64,000 bases of DNA from Neonectria sp. B-13 (lineage: Eukaryota > Ascomycota > Sordariomycetes > Hypocreales > Nectriaceae). Below, in pieces: positions 55,396-64,000 of this stretch. The notes under the pieces are model-generated. The model was not told the DNA's origin and made no database searches. It was given only the letters and a program-made list of their open reading frames with translations. A program made the translations under genes and the position numbers. Position 1 is the stretch's first letter, and every line of letters begins with the position of its first letter. Location: the NCBI GenBank assembly GCA_002682825.1, contig NOKP01000001.1:2572387-2636386 (forward strand). Direction: 5' to 3'.

Positions 55396-57042
55396 ATGTT
55401 CCGCCCGAAAATTCCCCAGTGCACCCCGGACCAGCAAAACAACAACCCGAACTCATCACCACCCGCGTCCCACGAACTCGTCTCGCCGAACCCGCCGTCA
55501 ATGCGCCTCCTCCCGCAATGTCTCCCCCGGCGCCCCCTCATCGCCTCTTCTCCCCGCGGTAGCCTCCACCTCCGCCTCCGCCGCCGCCTCGTGACCCTCG
55601 CCATCGAGACGTCCTGCGATGATACGGGCGTTGCGGTCCTCCGCCACACGCCGCAGTCGACGGAGCTGCTCTTCAACGAGCGCATCTCATCCGACAACCG
55701 GGCGTTCCGCGGCATCCACCCGATCGTTGCGGCGCGGAGCCACAGCACCGTGTTGGCGTCCCTTGTGCGGCGTGCGCTGGCCGCGCTCCCGGACGCCGCA
55801 GCCGGGCGGGAAGGAGAGCGAGGACGCGTGGCGGTGTGCTTCGCCGAGGACGGCGCCCGCAAGCAGGTGCCCGACTTCGTCGCCGTGACGCGCGGGCCCG
55901 GGATGCGGTCGAACTTGGGCATTGGGCTGGAGATGGCCAAGGGCCTGGCGGTCGCGTGGGGCGTGCCGCTGGTGGGCGTGCATCATATGCAGGCGCACGC
56001 GCTGACGCCGAGGCTGGCGAGGGCGCTGGGGATGAGCATGGGAGAGGCCGGGACGGGGACGGAGATGGAGACGGAGGCGGAGGCAGAGGCGGGGATCAAG
56101 GAACCGGAGCGGGCTCACGAGAACCGACGGACCGGACCCGAGTTTCCCTTCCTCTCGTTGCTCGTCTCCGGCGGCCACACGCAGCTGCTCTACTCGGCTG
56201 GCCTTGCGGAGCACTCTCTCGTTGCGACAACAGGCGACATTGCCGTCGGAAACCTGCTGGATCAGACGGCCCGCGATATCCTCCCACCCGACGTCTTCGA
56301 GGCCAGCGACCACGTCATGTACGGCCGTCTCCTAGAGGCCTTCGCCTTCGAGCCCGTGGACGCTGGTTCCGGCTCCGACGGTGGCCCCGGCCCCGGCCTC
56401 TCCTCCACAACCACCGCCGCCTACGACGCCGTCTTCACGCCTCCCGCCTCCCGCGCCGCCGAAATGACGCCCCCTCCGTCGGGCTACTCCTGGTCCGTTC
56501 CGCTCCCGTTCCGCCAGTCCCGCAAGCTCGCCTTCTCCTTCAGCAGCATCTACACGGACGTCCACGACATCGCCACCGCCGCCTCCTCCATGTCCATCCA
56601 CGAGCGCCGTGCCCTCGCCCAACACACCATGATGGCCGCCTTCACGCACCTCGCCGGCCGGCTGTGCGTGGCCCTCGAGGACCGCCCCGAGCTGCGGCTC
56701 GCGCGCACCCTCGTCGTCGCCGGCGGCGTCGCGAGCAACAAGTTCCTCATGCACGTGCTGCGGCGCACCCTGGCCGTGCGAGGCTTCGGGCACCTGGAGA
56801 TCATTGCGCCGCCCGTCGAGCTGTGTACTGACAACGCGGCCATGATTGCGTGGACGGGCATGGAGATGTTCCAGGCCGGCTACGAGTCGGAACTATCCAT
56901 CACGAGCATCGGCAGGTGGCCGATGGATCCCGAGCATGGTGAGGGGATTCTCGGCGTTGACGGGTGGGTGAGGAGAGGAGACCGGGAGAATGATGGAAAG
57001 GTGAACGGAGACATCACGATATGCGACCCTCCGGCTCACTAA
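55396..57042 (+). CDS. QRI7: Mitochondrial tRNA N6-threonylcarbamoyladenosine synthase (TsaD/Qri7-type)
   Basis: A single exon encodes 548 aa from the first ATG at 55,396. The ATG at 55,501 gives 513 aa and a better mitochondrial presequence (MRLLPQCLPRRPLIASSPRG) and may be the true start. The enzyme attaches threonylcarbamoyl to A37 of ANN-decoding tRNAs. Visible Kae1/TsaD motifs: TLAIETSCDDTGVAVL, FRGIHPIVAARSH, VTRGPGMRSNLGIGL, the metal site HMQAH (H197 and H201 from the first ATG), SLLVSGGHTQLL, GDIAVGNLLDQTARD, and LVVAGGVASNKFL. The Arg-rich leader and single-gene layout point to the mitochondrial Qri7/OSGEPL1 type rather than the cytosolic KEOPS subunit Kae1. Two insertions are unusual: a Glu/Thr/Ala repeat at about 217-240 and a Gly/Pro/Ser-rich one at about 320-360. 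Codon use is markedly GC-rich, creating long false frames. Confidence 0.93.
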   Translation: MFRPKIPQCTPDQQNNNPNSSPPASHELVSPNPPSMRLLPQCLPRRPLIASSPRGSLHLRLRRRLVTLAIETSCDDTGVAVLRHTPQSTELLFNERISSDNRAFRGIHPIVAARSHSTVLASLVRRALAALPDAAAGREGERGRVAVCFAEDGARKQVPDFVAVTRGPGMRSNLGIGLEMAKGLAVAWGVPLVGVHHMQAHALTPRLARALGMSMGEAGTGTEMETEAEAEAGIKEPERAHENRRTGPEFPFLSLLVSGGHTQLLYSAGLAEHSLVATTGDIAVGNLLDQTARDILPPDVFEASDHVMYGRLLEAFAFEPVDAGSGSDGGPGPGLSSTTTAAYDAVFTPPASRAAEMTPPPSGYSWSVPLPFRQSRKLAFSFSSIYTDVHDIATAASSMSIHERRALAQHTMMAAFTHLAGRLCVALEDRPELRLARTLVVAGGVASNKFLMHVLRRTLAVRGFGHLEIIAPPVELCTDNAAMIAWTGMEMFQAGYESELSITSIGRWPMDPEHGEGILGVDGWVRRGDRENDGKVNGDITICDPPAH

Positions 57043-57434
57043 TACGTACCAACCAACAGTCTCGTCGAATATGACAGACGCCCCCTGTACACTACTGTAG
57101 ATTATCTAGATTCCTGCCGAGATGGATGAGTTCACGACGAGACGTTAAGCACATGAGTGTACGCTGCTGGAGATTACTTGAGGCGCCCAGAGAGAGAGAT
57201 CCACGTCAAGGCGCTGGCATAATACGACTAGTTTTCGAGAGAAAGCTTTGTTGTACAAATTACACAACCCGCCTCGAGTTTCTGGGCCACTACGCACACT
57301 CGGTCAGGTACGATGGCTAGTACAAGAAGCCCATTTCTAGACGCTACTCTCTATCAGCCATCCCCTTGTCCGTGTCTGTTCCAGACATCTCATAATATTT
57401 CTCTACCCCGATTCTCTCGATGCACCCAGCACCT
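57043..57434. other. Convergent intergenic region
   Basis: This is the 3' flank of QRI7 (+) and of the proteasome gene (-). Nothing else is seen. Confidence 0.65.
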
Positions 57435-58347
57435 CTATTCCAGCTCGCTCGTCACGTTGCTGAACTCGCCCTTGTCGAGCTTCGTCTTCCAGAAGATGGG
57501 GTTGGTGTCGTTGAAGCCATGCCTCTCCCAGCCGGACTCCTTAACGTGGTACAGGTTGATGTAACCGCCAGAGTAGGCGTCTCGGTGGGTGGCGGCCAGG
57601 ATACTTCGCTTGCCGAGCTCCAGGGCATCCTCGGCGGACAGGTCGTAGCTATACTCGGCGTCGAGGACACCGTAAGCAAAGGTCTGACCGGAACCGACAC
57701 AGAAGAGGTTGCCGGCGAGACGGGTGCCGTCGCTGTCGACGTAGTAGAGAGCGGGGCCCTCCTCCTTGGTGACACCGGCGCACATGGTGCCCATGCTCAG
57801 GCCCATGCCCTTGTAGCTGTAGACGAGGTTGGCGAGGATCTTGCTGGCGGCGGCGACGCTGATGCGGCGCTTGTGTCGCAGCTCGTGCAGGCGGCACTGC
57901 ATACCGAGCCAGGCCAGCCAGTACTGGCAGTCGGCAGCGCCACCGGCCATGGTGCCCAGGAGGACGCTGTTGATCTCGATGACCTTCTTGACGGTCTGGG
58001 AGGCGATCCAGTTGCCGGCGGTGGCTCGCGAGTCGGTAGCGACGATGATGCCGCCCTGGAAGCGGAAGGCGAGCGTGGTGGTTCCGTGGGCGATCTTGAT
58101 GGGGCAGTTGGGGTTGGATCGATCATCGGTGGCGGCGCGGAGCCATGATGAGGGCTGGACGGACAGGTCAGTGATGCGTGATGCAGGGACGCAAGCTGCG
58201 TGATCATCGACAACGAACCTGGGCAACCGGGGGCATGGCAAACTTGACCGAGAAGCTGGCCAAGGGGCTCATCAGCTCGTCCTGCTCCTCGAAGGCGTCA
58301 TTCTGCTCGTAAGAGGGCCTGCTGTATTTCGCCACGAGGGTGTCCAT
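57435..58347 (-). CDS. PRE2: 20S proteasome subunit beta type-5 (PRE2)
   Basis: Two exons are read on the minus strand: 58,347-58,219 and 58,154-57,435. The 64-nt intron (GTTCGT, CACTGACC branch, GTCCAG) is in phase 0. The product is 282 aa. It is the chymotrypsin-like subunit of the 20S proteasome. The propeptide runs to G67 and self-cleavage exposes the catalytic T68 of HG|TTTLAF. The mature chain shows [32 protein letters not shown] and [20 protein letters not shown], including the conserved Lys region ([10 protein letters not shown]) and the substrate-pocket segment. Length matches yeast Pre2 (287 aa). The start [17 protein letters not shown] begins a typical fungal propeptide. The donor GTTCGT is not optimal, but the joined reading is uniquely good. 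Confidence 0.95.
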
Positions 58348-59199
58348 CTTGGGCTGTGTGGAGGGTGGTGGATGGGATTGGGTTGAGGGATGTCGCCGAT
58401 GACGAGAGGGACGCCGTTGACGAATGCGGAAGCCGGATGAATTGGCTGAGATCGGTCGAGATTTGCGGAAGAGCGTAGTAGAGACGAGGTTAGGTTTCGA
58501 GGGAAAAGCCGATGACAAAGCGTGGTCCCTTTGTCGTTAGTCGTGGTCGTGGAAGTTCGATGCTGGAGATGGATTGTAGTGGATGTGGATGTGGAGGTGG
58601 AAGCGGAAGCGGAAGCTCTGCGGCTCGGGCTCAGGCAGCTTCCGTCTCGCGCGTCACGGACGAGCTTGGCCTCCTCCTCCTGCCATCCACCAAGGCTGCT
58701 GCCAGCTGGCGACGCTAATAGGGCAGGTGCCTGGGTGCCTCAGGTTGCATCACGGGGACCACAATGCTCCACTTTATCTACTAATGAGTGCAGATCTTGA
58801 ATGCCTACAAACACAACCTCCATTTAATCATCATTCATTCATTCACAGTATCAATCACAAACCCCATGCAGTACAAGTTTCAATTCATTTTCTTGTCTAC
58901 TTGCGTCCAAACCGAGGCGCCGTCGTCTTGTTCCCTTATTAGGCCCCGATCCGATCCACTCGTCCTGTTTGAAAGAGCCATCAAGGAAACCAAACCCAAG
59001 TACCAATAAGAAAAAGCCCATCAAACTCATTAAATTCAACCACTCCTTCTCCGTCCCAGAATCTCCTTTTTGCCCAGTGAAACCCAATTCAACTTGAGCC
59101 ACGTCGTAACTCTCCATGATATACCGCTGGGGACACTTCGTGTATCTCGAAGAAAATCATTCTCCATCGAGTAGATCCCCGACACTACAACCCAATGAC
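58348..59199. other. Intergenic region between proteasome gene and tricalbin gene
   Basis: The left end should hold the PRE2 promoter; a GGA/GAAGC-rich repeat lies at 58,570-58,630. The right end is the 3' flank of the tricalbin gene. No RNA or further gene is supported. A consensus PACE box for proteasome genes was looked for and not found near the start. Confidence 0.5.
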
Positions 59200-62100
59200 C
59201 TAGGGGTTCGGCGTCGTCTCCCTGCTGCTCCGCCCTTCTCGCTTGCTGAGGAAGCTTCGCCGGAGGTGCGCCTTGGGGCTGTCAGGGGCCAGGGTTGGCT
59301 CCGCAGATTGGAAGTTGCTCTTGATAGTCACAGTTCCGCTGCCCACGGGGAGATCCTTGGCCGACCCGCCACCAGTCTCGTCAACAAAGTAGACGTGCTC
59401 GCCAAGGTCATCATCACTGCCAAACATGTGTTCACCCTTGGCCTCAATCTTGAACTGCGCGTCGGGCGAGCAGTGGAACTTAAACGACTCGTCAAAGGCC
59501 CACTGGCCAGTCCCTGACTTGTAGTGCTTCGTCTTTCCCACCGACTTTTCCTTGGGCGAGATCTGCGTGATGATGATGTACAGATTTGACGCTGGGGGGA
59601 AGCCCGTTGCACCGACTACCGTGAAATGGGCAGTGCCACCGGGGGCACCACCGGGCAGGGTGCTGTGGACCGACGACTGTCCGATGCTCTTAGACCGGCT
59701 GTGACCAAAGCCGTTGCCATTACCGTTGCCGTTGCTGGTTGATGGCCGACCCATTGGATGTTCATCCATGTCCTCCGTCGTGATAACCGGTGTTCGTCGG
59801 AGGCCACCGTTGGACGCCGGCGCTGGAGGCTCCACAACCTCAGGAACATCCTCCTCAGGAATATCATTGCTATCCTTCTTACGGAACAAGCCACGGCGAA
59901 CGAATGATGCGCCCTTTCCGACACCTTGACCGACAACTCCGGCCACTGCCGCTCCACCCTTGAGGGGAGCCCCTGCCACACCAGTCACGATGCGTCCTGG
60001 GGCAGAGCTGAAGGTGCCACCAAAGGTCGAAGTGCCCTGTCGAGCCCGGGTGATGTAGTCGGGTCGGAAAAGGAGTCGGATCCTGACACTTCCCGACTTG
60101 CCATCCAGGATATACTTGGTCTCCGAGGGCCTAAAGGGGTCGAGCGTGGCTAGGTTGATGTCTGCCTCTCCAAGTAGGTCGGGCTTATCGGCAAAGTCGT
60201 AATCGTAGATGGTGACCTTGAACTTGGCTCCGGTCCTCGAGGGAATGCCGACCTCGAAGAACTCGTTCCATACAGGGTGGAGAGTCTTCTTCTGGACCTT
60301 GGTCTTGTGGATCTCTTGACCGTTGAGCTCGAACTTGCAATATGGGTCGCTCTTGCCGTTGCGGTCGGCTGCTGGGAGGTCGGCGGCATCGAGAACGTCC
60401 ACTCGAAGTGTTCCCATGTTGTTCATGCTCTCGCTGGGGTCGAGCTGCATCTTGACTGGGATGTACTTCAGGCTCACCTTGACGCTGGCGGGACGGCCGT
60501 CCTCGCCCTTGAGCTTCAGCGTAGTCGGATTATTCTAAAGACCGTATTAGCTGTTTGTTGCATCTAACAGTTGTACGTAAGAAACATACCAGGCACTGCT
60601 TAAGCGTCTCCAGGGTGTTGCCAGTCAGGGAAGCCAAGATGTCGTCGCCGTCATCACCCTTCTTTCGGCACTTCAAGGTCAGGCGTGAGACGTCCAACTC
60701 ACGAATGAGGCAGTCTCCAATCTCCTCAAACTTGTGGGACTTGGTGCGAGCAGTTGAAGAGACGTAAGATGGGTAAGCCATGTCGTCCACAAAGACCTCG
60801 AGAAGCGTTCCGCTCTCTGGCATCTCTCCTTCAATAAGCCTGAAAATGAGCAGACCAGTTTCATACTTGAGTAGTTCCTGGGGCGTGAGACGGATCTTAG
60901 GAGGGCCCTTAGGCTCGTCAGTTGAAGGCCGGTCGGATGTTGAGGGTCGCCCGGTGGTCGTAGGAGTAGGGGGTTCAAGATCCTTGGCCTTATCTAGACG
61001 AGCATTGAATTTGCCGGCGTCCGCCGATCTCGCTTCGGGACTAGCAGGCTCATTGTCTGACGAAGACGAGGATGAGGAAGACGAGGAAGCTGCAGCCTTC
61101 TGCTCATTCTCCTCCTGCTTCTGCTTCTGCTTCTCCTTCTCCTCCTCTTCTTCTTCCTCAGGATCTGCGACATTGAGGCAGGGGTAAAACGCGACAGTGT
61201 AGGTCAGCGTTCCCTTGGCAATACCCTTGCCGTGTAGGCGTAGGCCGTCCTCTCGGAGCTTCTTGACATCACTGACCATGAACTCGCCGTTTTCGTCCTG
61301 TTGAACATAATCGCCGGCAAAGGCCTCAACACATCCTAGACTCCTGTCCTTGCCCACCTTCTCAGTGTCCATCACCTCCAAGGTGAGTCTGTCGCGAGCC
61401 GAATGGATAGGCACGTAAAGGACCTCGTCCCATTCAGGGTTGAGGTCGTTCCGGAAGGTGACTGTTCGAGCCTTTTCAATGCCAGAGAGCAAGACACGGG
61501 TGTAGGGATCTGATTTCCCGAATGCCTCGAAGTTGCGCAGATCGGTGGCCTTCTTGAAATGGAACCGCATGACACCGATTGGAGTGACGTAACCGCCGGT
61601 ACTGGCAATGCCAGAGATGGCCACAGGCTTCCACTGTGCCATCATCTTGACGCGGCCAGTATGAGCGCCGGATAGGTTGTACCACTCCTTTCCTTGTTCC
61701 ATGCACTCCAGCATTTCGTCGAGCTTGATCTGGTACTTGCCCAGCACTTGGTCGCCAGTAAGATCTCGGTCATCCTTGATCGTGACACCGAGTTTAGCCT
61801 TCTTGCGATCGGTGATGAGAATTTCCTTGGAACCGTTGTCCCAAATGGGGTTGTTGGTGCGCTTGAGCTTCTTAGTCTGGTGGATCTCCTTGCCGTTGAG
61901 GAACAGGGCAGCATAGGGGTTGAGCAGACCGACGAGGCTTTTGGTGCCATCTAGATCCTTGGCCTGCTCAACGGTGAATCGAAGAATACCCTGGTTGGAC
62001 TCGGGAGCAGGTTCCTCCTTTCCTTCCTCGTTGGCCATAGGCTCGAGGACGGGGAAGAAGCGGAAGTCGCAAGAGATGACACCACGAGCCTTGCCGTCAG

Positions 62101-64000
62101 TAATGACTTCGATGCGCTCGTTCTCATACACGTTGATGTCTTCGAGGTTCTCGAGCGGGAAAGAAGCGACACCCAGCTCCTTCGACTTGCGGAAGTCGTT
62201 GTGGTCAAAGACCTGCATGTCAAGTGAGTCGTTGAAGGACGTGATAATGATATAGTGGGTCTCGTTCCACCTGGGGTTAGGGTTGTCGGGAATGGTCTTG
62301 GTCCTGGCGAGTTCCTGGCGCCTGTTAAGGCTCAGCGACGCATACGGGTCGATAGTCCCACCAAAGTTGTCGCTGTTCTTGAGGCCTTGGGCGCCGTGAA
62401 GGGTGACAGCAACGACACCGACAGCCTGGTCAACGGAAGAGCCAGCCAGCATCTTGGCAACCTCAATGGGGAAAAACTTGGGAGCGTACATCATGGGCGC
62501 TAGGTTGCCGTGGATCTGTTCCGAAATGAAGCTCTCGAGACCGGGGATGAAGTTGATATCGAAGCCGAAGCTGTCACCACCAAGGGGTTTGCAGACGTAG
62601 TCAATCTCGGGTCGCTCGAGGAAACACATTTCAACACGGTCGATATGAGGGAAGGGAATCTGCAGCTTAATCTTGAGGCGCATGATACCAGAGAAGGCCA
62701 TGTCCTCAACAATGACATCGAGACCTTTGCTGATCATGGCCTTGCCGATGCGGATCTCGAGGACAATCTTGGGGTTGATCTTGTTCTTGACCTGCCGGGC
62801 AGTCATGTCGGCGGTATCCTTCGGGGTAAAGCTGAACTTCCAGTCCATCATGACGACGTCGTCCTCTGTCTTGGGGTAAGTCTTGACGTGCTCCATGCGC
62901 GGGGGCTTGGTACCCAGGGTGAAGGTCTTGAGCTTCAAGCTATCGAGGAAGGCCGGGGTGGCAGAGCTGAGGACCTGGTCGACTGAGTTGATGATGGTCT
63001 GAGCAAGGACAGGCTGGTAGATGGGCCAGAACTTGACAAGGAACGAGTTGATCCATTCCAGGGACTCGTTGTCGGTGTCGAGCTTCTTGAGGCTCTGCTC
63101 GCGAACAATGTCGTCGCGGAAGTTGCGCCGCACTCTGCGCAGGGAGGTCCTGTAGTAGGTCGAGCAAACAGCCATGATGAGAATCACCCAAGCAAGACCG
63201 CCCCCGAAGACGGCGACGAGCCATGAGGAGATACAAGCGAAAATGATGATTCCGACGTTGTGGTACCAGTCTAAATCTTGTTAGCTGTGGCTCTTCAGAG
63301 TCGTCTCGAATCCGAAAGCTTACCACCGTAGAGGGTATCTGGGAGCTGGCCTTCGACCCAGGTCGCATGATCAAGCAGGCTCTCCTGCTCGAGCATCTCG
63401 TCGGTGGGCCACCCGAGCCTGGGAGCCCAGCCTGTGCGCGAGTATGGAGGCTCTTCGGAGCCGGGGTCTTCGCCATCGGCGAGTGGCTTCCCATCTTCAT
63501 CGCGGGCGACGTCCAGAACACCATCTTTGCTCGGCTCGGGGAGGTCCTCAGTGGGGCCAGTGCCGTCGTCAACGTCGGTGATGATGGCAGCGCCTTTGTT
63601 GCGTCGGCTCTTCTGAAGCTCGGCGGGGATGGCCTGTTGCACGAAACAAGTCAGTGACAGCTTGGGGCGCGGACGGAAGGGCAGCGTACAGCTCTGGCTT
63701 GGGCTTGCTTCTCCTCTATACTAGCATCGGGGTCGAAGGTGAAGACCGCTCCGCCAGCTTTCTTGGTCGCATCAACAATCACCTTCTCGGCGTCATCGGC
63801 AGTGACGTTGCTCTGGGAGTTGGCTGCAGCGTCGATAGCTCCCTGCTGCTTGAGCTCACTGGCTTCCTTGGCGGTCGACATGTCGCCGGTCGACGCTGGT
63901 GGGGGCGTCGCAAGATTCGTCGCTGGATCAATTGGCGTAATTGGAGCTCGGCCAGGCGTCGCAAGGCATCCAGAGGTTGAAGGTTCGTCGGGGAGCGATG
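59200..64000 (-). CDS. Tricalbin / extended synaptotagmin, 5' end open at window edge
   Basis: Exons on the minus strand: 63,881 (or upstream) to 63,690, 63,633-63,324, 63,270-60,590 and 60,534-59,200. Introns are 56, 53 and 55 nt, all GT-AG. From the ATG at 63,881 the product is 1505 aa. It tethers cortical ER to the plasma membrane and transfers lipid. Layout from that start: disordered acidic N-terminus, hydrophobic hairpin at about 173-203, SMP lipid-transfer domain at about 236-435, then C2 domains near 455 (VAVTLHGAQGLKNSDNF), 585 (ILRFTVEQAKDLDG), 720 (MRFHFKKATDLRNFEAF), a degenerate one near 970, one near 1095 (TLRVDVLDAADLPAADRNGK) and a final one near 1340. A Glu/Lys/Gln and poly-Ser linker separates the third and fourth. 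The frame stays open upstream of 63,881 to base 64,000 with protein-like Pro/Thr-rich residues, so the true start is probably outside the window. Confidence 0.92.

Noticed and set aside
55836..56831. 331-codon plus-strand frame inside the TsaD gene
   Set aside because: It is an alternative frame of a GC-rich gene; the residues are almost only Arg/Gly/Ala/Pro/His.
1..64000. CRISPR arrays, prokaryotic operons, phage or integrated virus, transposons
   Set aside because: The genes are intron-bearing fungal genes; no spaced repeat array, transposase, integrase or reverse transcriptase sequence was seen.

Overview
This window looks like nuclear DNA of a filamentous ascomycete (Pezizomycotina, probably Sordariomycetes; inferred). 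Support: about twenty protein genes on both strands; short introns (49-146 nt, GT-AG, often with a CTAAC-like branch point); pyrimidine-rich 5' leaders; microsatellites; and fungal families such as a S10 vacuolar carboxypeptidase, a GT34 alpha-1,6-mannosyltransferase subunit, a tricalbin and a fused MoaA-MoaC gene. There are no operons, CRISPR arrays, rRNA genes or recognisable transposons. Exon boundaries were worked out by hand from splice signals and reading phase; every multi-exon model given sums to a whole number of codons.

Layout. 0.8-5.6 kb: a WRAP73/WDR8-like WD40 gene (-) divergent from a molybdenum cofactor gene (+) of the cnxABC/MOCS1 type. 5.6-12.4 kb: a long stretch with no convincing gene and many simple repeats. 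12.4-16.2 kb: a FYVE-finger gene (+) convergent with an ELO fatty-acid elongase (-). 19.7-25.4 kb: carboxypeptidase Y (-), SDO1/SBDS (+) and ribosomal protein uS13/S18 (-). 26.5-33.3 kb: three minus-strand genes of unknown function (F-box-like, Ser-rich, polytopic membrane). 34.8-41.2 kb: a sucrose/alpha-glucoside-type symporter (+), a small secreted protein (-), a MAPEG protein (-), tRNA-Gln(CTG) (-) and a secreted GH16 glucanase (-). 41-45.5 kb: gene-free. 45.5-47 kb: a Mnn10-like mannosyltransferase (-). 52-57 kb: a large single-pass membrane protein and a mitochondrial Qri7/TsaD-type tRNA-modification enzyme, both (+). 57.4-64 kb: proteasome subunit beta-5 (-) and a tricalbin (-) whose reading frame runs off the right edge.

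The genes are mostly independent housekeeping units. Loose themes are the secretory/endosomal system (FYVE protein, CPY, GT34, tricalbin, elongase), translation (SDO1, uS13, Qri7, tRNA-Gln) and carbon acquisition (symporter, GH16). The most striking observation is in the molybdenum cofactor gene. An intron whose donor lies inside the first codon of a terminal Gly-Gly-stop is in perfect phase with the downstream MoaC reading frame. One locus could thus make either a Gly-Gly-ended MoaA or a MoaA-MoaC fusion, the logic known for animal MOCS1.
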